A DNA stretch of 64,000 nucleotides from Caulobacter sp. RHG1 (lineage in GTDB: Bacteria > Pseudomonadota > Alphaproteobacteria > Caulobacterales > Caulobacteraceae): the NCBI RefSeq assembly GCF_013181195.1, contig NZ_SMZP01000001.1:620001-684000 (forward strand), in the 5' to 3' direction. Of this stretch, positions 38,263 through 46,512 are shown in pieces. The position numbers and the translations under genes are program-made. The stretch's first letter is position 1. Each line of letters begins with the position of its first letter. Under the pieces are notes generated by a model. It did not search any database. It had not been told where the DNA came from and worked only from the letters and a program-made list of their open reading frames with translations.

Positions 38263-40209
38263 TCAAACCGCCCAGCAGCCGCAGCCCATGGCGCCCCAGA
38301 AGGAGCGCGCATCGCTGGTCGGAGCCTCTCGCTCATAGGCCGAGGCGTGGTCGTGGCCGTGAACGTTGCAGCTGCTGGCGCAGCCGCATGCGCTGGCCAG
38401 CGCCATGGCGGTCTTCTTCGACCGGTTCTGATAGCCGCCGAAGGTCCGGACCGGCGACCAGTCGGGCATGGCGGGCGGCAGATTGGGGGCAAGCTTGGAA
38501 TAGCCACCCTCGCCATGCACCACCTTGCCGCCCAGAATGGTCAGCACCGCCGACAGGTGCGGGATCTGATCCTCGGACACGGTCATGTAGTCGTCCGACA
38601 GCACCGCCAGGTCGGCCAGTTGGCCGACGGCGATCTGACCCTTCTTGCCCTCCTCATTGGAGAACCAGGTATTGGCCGTGGTCCACAGGCGCAGAGCTTC
38701 CTCGCGGTCCAGCCGGTTGGCTGGCGGATAGAGGCGCGTGCCGCCCACGGTCTTGCCGGTCACCAGCCAGTTCAGCGAAACCCACGGATTGTAGCTGGCC
38801 ACGCGGGTGGCGTCGGTGCCCGCGCCGACGGGGATCCCGGCCTTCAGCATCTTGTTGATCGGCGGCGTGGCCTCGGCGGCCTTGGCCCCGTAGCGCTCCA
38901 TGAAGTACTCGCCCTGGAACGCCATGCGGTGCTGCACAGCGATACCGCCGCCCAGGGCCGCGATGCGGTCGATGTTGCGATCGCTGATCGTCTCGGCGTG
39001 GTCGAAGAACCAGTGCAGTCCCTCGAACGGCATGTCGCGATTGACCTTCTCGTAGACGTCCAGCGCCCGCGTGATGGTCTCGTCATAGGTGGCGTGCAGC
39101 CGCCAGGGCCAGCGGTTCTCGACCAGGTGACGGATCACCGGCTCCAGGTCGCTCTCCATATTGGCCGGCATTTCGGGACGCTCGACCCGGAAGTCTTCGA
39201 AGTCGGCCGCGCTATAGACCAGCATCTCGCCCGCGCCGTTGTGGCGGTACTTGTCGTCGCCCTGACCCGGCTTGACCTGCTTGGACCAACTCTGGAAGTC
39301 CGACAGCTCGGCCTTCGGCTTCTGGGTGAACAGGTTGTAGCTGATGCGCAGGGTCAGCTGGTCGTCGGCATGCAGCTTCTCGATGATCGCATAGTCGTCG
39401 GGATAGTTCTGGAAGCCGCCGCCGGCGTCGATCACGCCGGTCACGCCCAGGCGGTTCATCTCGCGCATGAAGTGGCGCGTGGAGTTCAGCTGGTACTCTT
39501 CCGGCAACTTAGGCCCCTTGGCCAGGGTGGCGTAGAGGATCGTCGCGTTCGGCTGGGCCAGCAGCAGGCCGGTGGGCTCGCCGGACGCGTCGCGCTGGAT
39601 CTCGCCGCCGGGCGGATTGGGCGTGTCCTTGGTATAGCCGACGGCGCGCAGGGCGGCGCGGTTGAGCAGAGCGCGGTCATAGAGGTGGAGGATAAACACC
39701 GGCGTCTCGGGCGCGGCGGCGTTGATCTCGTCCAGGGTCGGCAGGCGCTTCTCGACGAACTGGTGCTCGGTGAAGCCGCCCACGACGCGCACCCACTGCG
39801 GCGGCGGCGTGTTCTGGGCCTGCTTCTTCAGCATGGCCATGGCGTCGGCGAGGGTCGGCACCCCGTCCCAGCGCAGCTCCATATTGTAGTTCAGCCCGCC
39901 GCGGATGATGTGCATGTGGCTGTCGATCAGGCCCGGGATCACCCGGCGGCCGGCAAGATCGATGATCGTCGGGTTCGGACCGGCGGCGGCGCGGACCTCG
40001 CCCTCCTCGCCGACCGCGGCGAAGCGGCCGTCACGGATCAGGGCGGCGTCGGCGCGCGGATTGCTGCGGTCCAGGGTGGTGAATTTGCCGTTGATCAGCA
40101 GCAGGTCGGTCGGAGCGGGCATGTCTGGCTTCCAAGGGGCGGCGAAGGCGGAACTGGGCAGGAGCGAGGCTCCCAGCGCGAGGGCGCGACGACGGCTGAG
40201 CGGGGTCAT
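38263..40209 (-). CDS. Exported amidohydrolase (YtcJ-like) with Cys/His-rich C-terminal tail
   Basis: The 648-residue protein begins with a twin-arginine-like leader (SRRRALALGASLLPSSAFA), suggesting export. The TIM-barrel amidohydrolase has the metal ligands DSHMHI, a His in WRLHATYDET, WFFDHAETIS and GAGTDATR. The family cleaves amide or ester bonds in varied small molecules. Unusual here is a C-terminal extension of about 50 residues containing ACGCASSCNVHGHDHA and ending GAMGCGCWAV. These Cys/His clusters look able to bind a metal. The gene lies in an operon with an isochorismatase-like hydrolase, XapX and DoxX. Confidence 0.9.
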   Translation of the reverse strand: MTPLSRRRALALGASLLPSSAFAAPWKPDMPAPTDLLLINGKFTTLDRSNPRADAALIRDGRFAAVGEEGEVRAAAGPNPTIIDLAGRRVIPGLIDSHMHIIRGGLNYNMELRWDGVPTLADAMAMLKKQAQNTPPPQWVRVVGGFTEHQFVEKRLPTLDEINAAAPETPVFILHLYDRALLNRAALRAVGYTKDTPNPPGGEIQRDASGEPTGLLLAQPNATILYATLAKGPKLPEEYQLNSTRHFMREMNRLGVTGVIDAGGGFQNYPDDYAIIEKLHADDQLTLRISYNLFTQKPKAELSDFQSWSKQVKPGQGDDKYRHNGAGEMLVYSAADFEDFRVERPEMPANMESDLEPVIRHLVENRWPWRLHATYDETITRALDVYEKVNRDMPFEGLHWFFDHAETISDRNIDRIAALGGGIAVQHRMAFQGEYFMERYGAKAAEATPPINKMLKAGIPVGAGTDATRVASYNPWVSLNWLVTGKTVGGTRLYPPANRLDREEALRLWTTANTWFSNEEGKKGQIAVGQLADLAVLSDDYMTVSEDQIPHLSAVLTILGGKVVHGEGGYSKLAPNLPPAMPDWSPVRTFGGYQNRSKKTAMALASACGCASSCNVHGHDHASAYEREAPTSDARSFWGAMGCGCWAV

Positions 40210-40409
40210 GCGGGATCCTTGGGGCTGGAGGTTTCGACTGGCGTTTTGGCCACCAGATGCTTGGCGACCGGGAGCATCTGCTCGCCTAGCAGCATGCCCA
40301 GAAGGCCCAGTAGCGCGATGGCCGGCGGGGCGGGCGAGCGGACGTTGAGCAGCGAATAGAGGACGCCCGCCAACAGGCCGGCCCCCAGCGAGAGCAGATA
40401 GGGTTTCAT
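40206..40409 (-). CDS. XapX (DUF1427) small membrane protein
   Basis: The 67-residue protein starts MKPYLLSLGAGLLAGVLYSL and continues with LNVRSPAPPAIALLGLLGML, the pattern of the XapX/DUF1427 family: two hydrophobic segments separated by a short Arg-Ser-Pro turn. The function is unknown; members often lie beside isochorismatase-like and amidohydrolase genes. The ATG at 40409 is preferred to upstream starts because it begins directly at the family motif. Its stop overlaps the amidohydrolase start by four bases. Confidence 0.85.
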   Translation of the reverse strand: MKPYLLSLGAGLLAGVLYSLLNVRSPAPPAIALLGLLGMLLGEQMLPVAKHLVAKTPVETSSPKDPA

Positions 40410-40485
40410 GGCGTCTTCCGGGCTGGAGAGCCGGGGCGGAACCGACGAAAGGTCCCGCCCCGGAAAGCGATCGTCAGGCGAAGGC

Positions 40486-41139
40486 TCAGCCTTCGGACGC
40501 GCCGAACATGGTCTTGGCGTAGGTGATGCCCAGGCCGTAGGCGCCGCCGAACTTCTTGGCCACACCGGTCGTCATCTCGTAGGTCTCGCCGCGGGCCCAG
40601 TCGCGCTGCATCTCCAGCAGGTATTGCAGCGAAGTGATCGGCTGGGCGCCGGCCTGGATCATCCGGGTCACGGCGCGCTCGTGCGCCTCGTCCGAGATGT
40701 CACCGCAGGCGTCGGTGATCACGAAGACCTCGAAGCCCTGGTCGATGGCCGACAGCGCCGGACCGACGATGCAGACCGAGGTCCACAGACCAGCCAGCAC
40801 GATGCGCGGCTTGCCCAGGGCGTTGACCTGAGCGATCACCGCCTCGTCTTCCCAGGTGTTCATCGAGGTGCGGTCCAGCAGCGGCTGGCCCGGGAAAGCG
40901 TCGGTGATTTCCGAGAACATCGGGCCCGAGAAGCTCTTCTCGGCGACGGTCGTCAGGATGGTCGAGACGCCGAAACCGGCGGCGGCGTTGGCGACCAGGG
41001 CCGCATTGGTGCGCAGCAGGCTGGCGTCGATCGACTTGGTGGCGAAGGCCATCTGCGACTGGAAGTCGATCATGACCAGGGTGTGGTCGGTCGGGGTCAG
41101 GAGGCGGGCGCCGGGAGCGGCCTTGGCTTGCGGGGTCAT
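40486..41139 (-). CDS. Isochorismatase-family hydrolase (YcaC-like)
   Basis: The 217-residue cysteine-hydrolase-fold protein has Asp25 (TLVMIDFQSQMAF) and the nucleophilic Cys123 (VLAGLWTSVCIVGPALSAI). The segment LLDRTSMNTWEDEAV resembles YcaC, a hydrolase group of uncertain substrate. It heads a leftward operon with XapX, amidohydrolase, DoxX and the porin, and the gap to XapX is 76 bases. Paired hydrolases in one operon suggest stepwise degradation of an imported compound. It is cytoplasmic with no signal peptide. Confidence 0.9.
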   Translation of the reverse strand: MTPQAKAAPGARLLTPTDHTLVMIDFQSQMAFATKSIDASLLRTNAALVANAAAGFGVSTILTTVAEKSFSGPMFSEITDAFPGQPLLDRTSMNTWEDEAVIAQVNALGKPRIVLAGLWTSVCIVGPALSAIDQGFEVFVITDACGDISDEAHERAVTRMIQAGAQPITSLQYLLEMQRDWARGETYEMTTGVAKKFGGAYGLGITYAKTMFGASEG

Positions 41140-41230
41140 GATCGGATGTCCTTCTTGGCCTTTGGGCGAACCGCTTTGGCCGCCGCGCTTGCTGTGATGT
41201 GAAGAACTTGACCGGGATCAAATGCGTTAG

Positions 41231-41264
41231 AAATGGAAATGATAGAAATTTATAGTTTCCATTT
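41231..41264. promoter_or_regulatory. AT-rich inverted repeat, candidate operator upstream of the hydrolase operon
   Basis: AAATGGAAA at 41231-41239 and TTTCCATTT at 41256-41264 form a perfect nine-base inverted repeat with a 16-base AT-rich spacer, 92 bases upstream of the isochorismatase start. The base composition stands out from the GC-rich surroundings. It has no T-tract and a weak stem, so an operator is more likely than a terminator. Confidence 0.5.
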
Positions 41265-41304
41265 TTGAACCGCGACAGCCAAGCCCAAACCGCGCTAGGC
41301 GGTG

Positions 41305-42851
41305 TTATCGACGCAGCATCCTGGCGGCTTCGGTCGGACTTTTCTTGTCTGTATCGCGGTCGACGGCATAGTTGGCGGCCTGCATTGCCTGCACGCCGAT
41401 ACTCCCGCCCAGCGGGCCCAGAGCGTCGAGCAAGCGGCGATCGTCCGCCCGCTTCGGCGAGACCAGGATCACCGCGTCATAGGGCGGCAGCGCGCCCTTG
41501 GGGTCGGCCAGCAGCACCAGATCGTCGGCGGCGATCCGGCCGTCCGAGGAAAAGGCCGAGATCACGTCCGCCTCGCGGCCCGCCAGCGCCCGATACATGA
41601 AGGTCGGCTGGAACTGGCGCTTGGTCTTGAACTTCAGGCCGTAGGCGCTCTCGACGCTTTTCCACTCGGGCCGCGAGAAGAACTCCAGGTCGCCGCCCAT
41701 GGTCAGTTGCGGAGCCTTCGCCGCCAGGTCGGCCAGGGTCTTGATCCCCAGTTGCTCGGCGCGCTCGCGGCGCATGGCCAGGGCGTAGGCGTTCTCGAAG
41801 CCCAGGGCGTTCAGCAGCACCACGCCGTCCCGGGCCTTCAGTTCGGTGCGCAACCCCTCCAGCACCGCCTGGCGGCCAGGATTGTCCTGGCGGTTCAGGA
41901 TGTTGGCCCACAGGGTGCCGGAATAGTCGACATAGGCGTCGATCTCGCCGCTGGCCAAGGCGCGGTAGGCGATGACCGAGCCGAGATTGACGCGGCGCTG
42001 CACGCTCGCCCCTTCGGCCTCCAGTCGCCCAGCCATCAGCTCAGCCAGGATGTACTGTTCGGAGAAGTTCTTGGCGCCGATCACATAGGCCGCCTGGCCC
42101 TGCGACAGCGCCCGGCCGGCCAGGGGCGCCAGCGCCGCCAGGAGACCGATCAGCAGGCCCGCGCCACCGCTCCACAGGCGCCGACGCCTGCCTCGGGCCA
42201 CACCGGTCTCGATCAGAGCCAGCAGGCCGTCGACGACCAAAGCCAGACCCGCAGAGGCCGCGCAGCCGACCAGCACCGCCACCCAGTCCTCGGTCTGTAA
42301 CCCTGAAAAGATGTGGTCGCCCAGCGAGGTCTGGCCGACGGGCGTGGAGAGGGTCGCGGCGCCAATCGTCCAGACCGCGGCCGTGCGCACGCCGGCCATG
42401 ATCACCGGCGCGGCCAGGGGCAGCTCCACCCGCCACAGCCGCTGGCGGTCGGTCATGCCCACGCCCCGCGCGGCCTCGACCACGGCCGGGTCGACACCGG
42501 ACACGCCCGCCGCCGCGTTCCGCAGGATCGGCAGCATCGAGTAGAGCGTCAGGGCCAGCAGCGACGGCAGGAAGCCAGGGCGGGGAAGCCGTGGCCGAAG
42601 GCCTTCACGGCAAGGCCCGAGAGCAGCAACAGCAGCGGATAGAACAGGGCCAGCAAGGCCAGGCTCGGGATCGTTTGGACGAGACCGGCCGCGCCCAGAG
42701 CAATCCATTTCAGGCGCGGGTTGCGCGCGGCGGCGATCCCCAGCGGCAGGGCGACAGCCAGGCCCAGCGCCAAGGCCGAAGCCGAAAGCGCGACGTGCCA
42801 GCCCAGGCGCTCGGGCAGGACCGCGAGGGCGGCGTTCAGACGATCAGCCAC
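41305..42851 (-). pseudogene. Osmoprotectant ABC permease/substrate-binding fusion, frameshifted
   Basis: The gene starts at a GTG at 42851 overlapping the ATPase stop. The first ~90 codons encode the permease N-terminus (LGWHVALSASALALGLAVAL, LVQTIPSLALLALFYPLLLL). The permease sequence then continues in another frame from GFLPSLLALTLYSMLPILRN through the membrane domain. A periplasmic betaine-type binding domain follows (YVIGAKNFSEQYILAELMAG, YVDYSGTLWANILNRQD). The switch occurs near 42577-42580, where a CTGGC sequence would need one more G to keep frame. This resembles OpuC-type permease-SBP fusions for glycine betaine or choline. It is either a recent inactivating deletion or a sequencing error. 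Confidence 0.8.
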
Positions 42852-43605
42852 GGGCCAGCTCCGCGAGACGTTCGGCCTGGGCCTTGGGCGCAGCGATCAG
42901 ATCGGCGACGACGGGGTCCGGGTGCCCCGCCAGCAGCTCTCGCGGCGACGCATGGGCCAGCGCCCAGCCGTCCGCCATGACCACCACCTCATCGGCCAGC
43001 AGCAAGGCCTCGCCGACGTCGTGGGTGACCATCACCGTGGTCAGGCCCAGCTGATCGTGCAGCGCCCGGACATCGTCGGCCAGGGCGACGCGGGTCACCG
43101 GGTCCAGCGCCCCGAAGGGTTCGTCCATCAGGAGGATCGAGGGCCGCGCCGCCAGGGCCCTCGCCACGCCGACCCGCTGGCGCTGGCCGCCCGACAGCTG
43201 CGACGGCGCCCGGCCGGCCACCTCGCGCGGCAAGGCCACCAGATCCAGAAGCGCGTCGACCCGCGCGGCGATCTCGGCCGGCGGCCAGCCCAGCAGCGTC
43301 GGCGTGATCCCAATGTTCTGGGCGACGGTCATGTGCGGGAAGAGGCCGATCTCCTGAAACACGTAGCCGATGCCCCGCCGCAGTTGCGCCCCTGGCCTCT
43401 GCGCAATGTCCGCGCCCTCGATCAGCACCCGCCCGGAGCTTGGGGTCGACAGTCCGTTCATCAGCTTCAGCAGCGTGGTCTTGCCCGCCCCCGAGCCGCC
43501 GACCAGGGCCACGAACCGCCCCTTGGCGATCTCGAGCGAGGTCTCCCGCAGCACGATCCGGCCGTCGTAGGACTTGCTGACCTGGTCGAGGATGATGGCG
43601 CTCAT
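42844..43605 (-). CDS. ABC transporter ATP-binding protein (osmoprotectant type)
   Basis: The 253-residue ATPase has a Walker A at LVGGSGAGKTTLLKLMNG, Q-loop FQEIGLFPHMTV, the signature LSGGQRQRVGVARALAA, Walker B ILLMDEPFGALDP and the switch histidine in VMVTHDVGEALLLAD. The PFGALDPVTR segment and lack of a C-terminal CBS pair fit the short OpuCA/ProV-like subgroup. The partner permease-binding protein gene overlaps its end by eight bases but is frameshifted, so uptake through this system may be non-functional. Confidence 0.92.
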   Translation of the reverse strand: MSAIILDQVSKSYDGRIVLRETSLEIAKGRFVALVGGSGAGKTTLLKLMNGLSTPSSGRVLIEGADIAQRPGAQLRRGIGYVFQEIGLFPHMTVAQNIGITPTLLGWPPAEIAARVDALLDLVALPREVAGRAPSQLSGGQRQRVGVARALAARPSILLMDEPFGALDPVTRVALADDVRALHDQLGLTTVMVTHDVGEALLLADEVVVMADGWALAHASPRELLAGHPDPVVADLIAAPKAQAERLAELARG

Positions 43606-43754
43606 CGGAACTCCGGAAGGGCGAGAGAATCAACCGTTCGCCAACCCAAGCGTTGACTCAACGCCCAGGTGCGACAAGGCGGCGCGCGACAGGTCGTCAG
43701 GTTCGCAAAGGCCGAGTCAATCTCGACCATGAGGGCAGGTTCAAGGAGCGCCTC

Positions 43755-43913
43755 ATGTCCGTCATCACGCAAGCCCGCCCGTTCGATCCCCGTCCAGTTC
43801 GTCGCCCCGTGCGTCAATGGCCGCTGGGTTTTGCGGTGCTGGTGGCCGCCGTGCTGAACGCGGTCGTGTGGGGCGGTCTGTTCACGGTCGCCAAGACGTT
43901 TCTCAACTTCTAG
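43755..43913 (+). CDS. Small single-span membrane protein
   Basis: The 52-residue protein has a basic N-terminal half with several Arg-Pro pairs (ARPFDPRPVRRPVRQWPLG) and one hydrophobic helix (FAVLVAAVLNAVVWGGLF). The start ATG at 43755 has AAGGAGCG just upstream (43743-43750). A strong terminator follows at 43981. I do not recognise the family. The good ribosome binding site and the terminator support it being expressed. Confidence 0.55.
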   Translation: MSVITQARPFDPRPVRRPVRQWPLGFAVLVAAVLNAVVWGGLFTVAKTFLNF

Positions 43914-43980
43914 GCCCCGACGCCAGAGCCACCCGTTTGTTGAGTAGGCGTAAGCGTAATCCCCTCCCCTGAAGCAACTT

Positions 43981-44016
43981 GGGCCGCGTCCTCTTCGGAC
44001 GCGGCCCATTTTCTTT
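43981..44016. terminator. Strong terminator between the small protein gene and fliE
   Basis: GGGCCGCGTCC (43981-43991) pairs perfectly with GGACGCGGCCC (43997-44007) around a five-base loop and is followed by ATTTTCTTT. It would terminate rightward transcription; the stem may also act on the leftward flagellar operon ending at 44047. Confidence 0.85.
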
Positions 44017-44046
44017 GGTCGCTACAAGGGAGAAGCGAAACAGCCG

Positions 44047-44358
44047 TCAGATCGGCATCCGCATGATTTCCTGATAGGCCGAGATCACCTGGTCGCGGAC
44101 AGCCATCACCGTTTCCAGGCTGGCCTCGGCCGAGCTGATGGCGGTGACGACGTCGACCAGTTCGGCCTTGCCGGCGACCTGGGCGGCGATCTTGCTCTCG
44201 GCGACCTTCGAGGTCTTGGCCGCACCCTCCATGGCCGACTTCAGCATGTCGCCGAAGTCGACGCCCTTCTTGTCCGAGCCGCTGAGCGAGCCGATCGAGC
44301 CGACCCCCATCGCGCCTTGCGAGGCATAGGCCTTGGCGGCCGCCAGTGCGGTGATCAT
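44047..44358 (-). CDS. fliE: Flagellar hook-basal body protein FliE
   Basis: The 103-residue protein ends with the FliE motif: [20 protein letters not shown] followed by [19 protein letters not shown]. FliE links the MS ring to the proximal rod and is needed early for export of rod proteins. The N-terminal part ([16 protein letters not shown]) also fits. It is the third gene of a leftward operon flgB-flgC-fliE, with 11 bases after flgC. Confidence 0.95.
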   Translation of the reverse strand: MITALAAAKAYASQGAMGVGSIGSLSGSDKKGVDFGDMLKSAMEGAAKTSKVAESKIAAQVAGKAELVDVVTAISSAEASLETVMAVRDQVISAYQEIMRMPI

Positions 44359-44369
44359 CGCCTAGTCCC

Positions 44370-44789
44370 CTACTTCTTGATGATGTCGAGGGTGCGCGCT
44401 TCCATGGCGCGGGCCGTCTCGATCACGTTGAGGTTGGCTTCGTAGGCGCGCTGGGCGTCCTTCATGTCCAGCGCCTCGACCAGCGTGTTGACGTTGGGCA
44501 GCTTGACGTAGCCCTTGGCGTCGGCGGCCGGGTTGCCCGGGTCGTATTCGGTCTTGAAGTCGGCGCGGTCGGGATCGACGCGCAGCATCTGCACGCCCTC
44601 GGCGCCCGACACTCTGGTCGGCTTGAACACCGGAACCTGACGGCGATAGGGGTCGCCGCCGGCGGTGCGCGCCGTCGAGTTGGCGTTGGCGATGTTTTCC
44701 GCGATGACGCGCATGCGGCCCTGCTGGGCGCGCAGGGCCGACGAGGCCACCGCCATGGTCGCGAGCGCGTTGGATTTGATCTCGGGCAT
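44370..44789 (-). CDS. flgC: Flagellar proximal rod protein FlgC
   Basis: The 139-residue protein has the rod/hook N-terminal motif SSALRAQQGRMRVIAENIAN followed by ANSTARTAGGDPYRRQVPVF and VDPDRADFKTEYDPGNPAAD. The C-terminal coiled-coil segment is RAYEANLNVIETARAMEART. These define FlgC, which forms part of the rod crossing the periplasm. It is exported by the flagellar type III system without a cleaved signal. It lies between flgB and fliE with short gaps. Confidence 0.95.
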   Translation of the reverse strand: MPEIKSNALATMAVASSALRAQQGRMRVIAENIANANSTARTAGGDPYRRQVPVFKPTRVSGAEGVQMLRVDPDRADFKTEYDPGNPAADAKGYVKLPNVNTLVEALDMKDAQRAYEANLNVIETARAMEARTLDIIKK

Positions 44790-44800
44790 CGCCTAGCTCC

Positions 44801-45253
44801 TTAGCCGCCGGGCTTGCGCGCGGCGGTGCGCAGCATGTTCATGGATTTCTGGTAGAAGGTGATCGCCGCGTCGTAGTTCATCCGCGCGTCGGTCATCTTC
44901 AGCATCTGGTCTTCGAGCGACACCGCATTGCCGTCGAGGGTGACCTCGGAGTCGACGCCGGCCGACGAGCGCCAGGCGCTGGGCGCCTTGGACGGCGCCA
45001 TGTGCGAGGCCGAGGTCTCCATCATGCGAACGCCGCCGGTCGGGGCCGCTGCGCCGCCACGATAGGGCGCGCCCGAGGACTGGTTCATCAGCGAGGCCTG
45101 GAAGCTGTAGGCCTTGAGGTCCGCCGGACGGTAGCCAGGCGTGTCCGCATTGGCCACGTTCTGGGAGACAAGCTTCTGCCGTTCGGTCAGATAACCGAGG
45201 CGGCTCTTGAGCATGCCGAAAAGGGGAAGATCGTCCGGACCCATGGCGATCAT
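44801..45253 (-). CDS. flgB: Flagellar basal-body rod protein FlgB
   Basis: The 150-residue protein includes LTERQKLVSQNVANADTPGY and RPADLKAYSFQASL, the FlgB N-terminal rod motif, and ends MNYDAAITFYQKSMNMLRTA. FlgB is the most proximal rod component. The ATG at 45253 is used; an ATG at 45244 is a close alternative. It is the first gene of the leftward operon, and a CtrA box lies 16 bases upstream. Confidence 0.95.
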   Translation of the reverse strand: MIAMGPDDLPLFGMLKSRLGYLTERQKLVSQNVANADTPGYRPADLKAYSFQASLMNQSSGAPYRGGAAAPTGGVRMMETSASHMAPSKAPSAWRSSAGVDSEVTLDGNAVSLEDQMLKMTDARMNYDAAITFYQKSMNMLRTAARKPGG

Positions 45254-45268
45254 GGTGAAGAAACAGGG

Positions 45269-45283
45269 TTAATCCCGCATTAA
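45269..45283. promoter_or_regulatory. Perfect CtrA box TTAA-N7-TTAA between flgB and fliO
   Basis: TTAA at 45269-45272 and TTAA at 45280-45283 are separated by exactly seven bases, the full recognition site of the cell-cycle regulator CtrA. It lies in the 111-base gap between divergent flagellar operons, where class II promoters of Caulobacter are activated by CtrA. It could serve both directions. Confidence 0.85.
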
Positions 45284-45364
45284 GAAGCCTCAGGCACACC
45301 AGGGCATGTGGGGGCGATCCCCTGCGCCATCTCGTCTCACCCACCTCGCTGCTTCGGGCCGTTC

Positions 45365-45673
45365 ATGGACCCTCTCGAATTCATCCGCGCCCTGGCGGCG
45401 CTGGCGATCACCCTGGGCCTGATCGGCCTGGCCGCCTGGGCCTTGCGCAAGTTCGGCCCCGACGCCGTGGGCCGGATGATCGCCGCGCGGCAGGACCGCC
45501 GCATGCGGGTGGTCGAGAGCCTGGTCCTGGATCCGACCCGCCGCCTGCTGATCGTCAGCCTGGACGGCGAGGAGCGCATGGTGCTGCTGGGTGACGGCAA
45601 GCTGCTGGACTGGATCCCGCAGCCGCCCAAGACGCCTGTTCAAACCGTTTCCGATCCGGAGCCCGTGGCCTGA
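45365..45673 (+). CDS. fliO: Flagellar biosynthesis protein FliO
   Basis: The 102-residue product has one N-terminal membrane helix (LAALAITLGLIGLAAWALRK) and a cytoplasmic tail with MRVVESLVLDPTRRLLIVSL and MVLLGDGKLLDWI, the short FliO/MopB pattern. FliO helps assemble FliP in the flagellar export gate. The ATG at 45365 precedes the helix closely. The stop overlaps the fliP start by one base (TGATG). Confidence 0.88.
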   Translation: MDPLEFIRALAALAITLGLIGLAAWALRKFGPDAVGRMIAARQDRRMRVVESLVLDPTRRLLIVSLDGEERMVLLGDGKLLDWIPQPPKTPVQTVSDPEPVA

Positions 45674-46482
45674 TGCGCGACCTCCTCAAGGCGGTGACCG
45701 GCGCCAATGCCGAAGACCTGCGGCGCGCCGCGATCATCTCGGTGCTGGCGGCGTTCGCCTGCGCCGTCATGCCGGCCGTCGCCCTCGCCCAGGCCGGGCA
45801 GTCGGCGATCAACGTCAACCTCGGCACCGGCGCGGGCCTGACCGAGCGGGTCGTGCAGTTGGTCGGCCTGATGACGGTGCTGTCGCTAGCCCCGTCGATC
45901 GTGATCATGACCACCTCGTTCGTGCGGATCGTGGTCGTCCTGAGCCTATTGCGCACCGCCATCGGCGTGCAGCAGAGCCCGCCCAACCCGGTGATCATCA
46001 GCCTGGCTCTGTTCCTGACCGCCATCGTCATGGGCCCGACCTTCGAGCGCTCGTACGACGCGGGCATCAAGCCCCTGCTGGACAACCAGATGGAGCTGCC
46101 CGCCGCGATCGACGCCGCCGGCGGCCCGGTCAAGCAGTTCATGCTCAGCCAGGTGGGGCGCGACGACCTGGCCCTGTTCGTACGCCTGTCCAAGACGCCC
46201 CGCACCCAGAACGCCCAGGAGCTGCCGCTGCAGGTGGTCACCCCGGCCTTCATGATCTCGGAGCTGAAGCGCGCCTTCTCGATCGGCTTCCTGCTGTTCA
46301 TCCCGTTCCTGGTCATCGACCTCGTCGTGGCCAGCGTGCTGATGAGCATGGGCATGATGATGCTGCCGCCCGCCACCATCAGCTTGCCATTCAAGCTGAT
46401 CTTCTTCGTGCTAGTGGACGGATGGCGACTCGTCGCCGGCAGCCTCGTCGAAAGCTTCCAGCGCGGAGGCGGCGGCGGCTAG
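45673..46482 (+). CDS. fliP: Flagellar export gate protein FliP
   Basis: The 269-residue protein has a hydrophobic leader cleaved after ALAQA-like sequence, then SLAPSIVIMTTSFVRIVVVL and SLLRTAIGVQQSPPNPVIIS, the strongest FliP signature. TPAFMISELKRAFSIGFLLF and FLVIDLVVASVLMSMGMMML follow near the C-terminus, and the core gate helices are present. FliP forms the export gate with FliQ and FliR. It is coupled to fliO; downstream is an unrelated kinase gene. Confidence 0.96.
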   Translation: MRDLLKAVTGANAEDLRRAAIISVLAAFACAVMPAVALAQAGQSAINVNLGTGAGLTERVVQLVGLMTVLSLAPSIVIMTTSFVRIVVVLSLLRTAIGVQQSPPNPVIISLALFLTAIVMGPTFERSYDAGIKPLLDNQMELPAAIDAAGGPVKQFMLSQVGRDDLALFVRLSKTPRTQNAQELPLQVVTPAFMISELKRAFSIGFLLFIPFLVIDLVVASVLMSMGMMMLPPATISLPFKLIFFVLVDGWRLVAGSLVESFQRGGGGG

Positions 46483-46512
46483 CCGCTCCAGGACCTTAGA
46501 AGACTAAAGCTC

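Noticed and set aside
37845..38516. Upstream extension of the porin frame across DoxX
   Set aside because: DoxX occupies this region on the same strand in another frame with clear membrane helices; the porin signal peptide starts at 37844.
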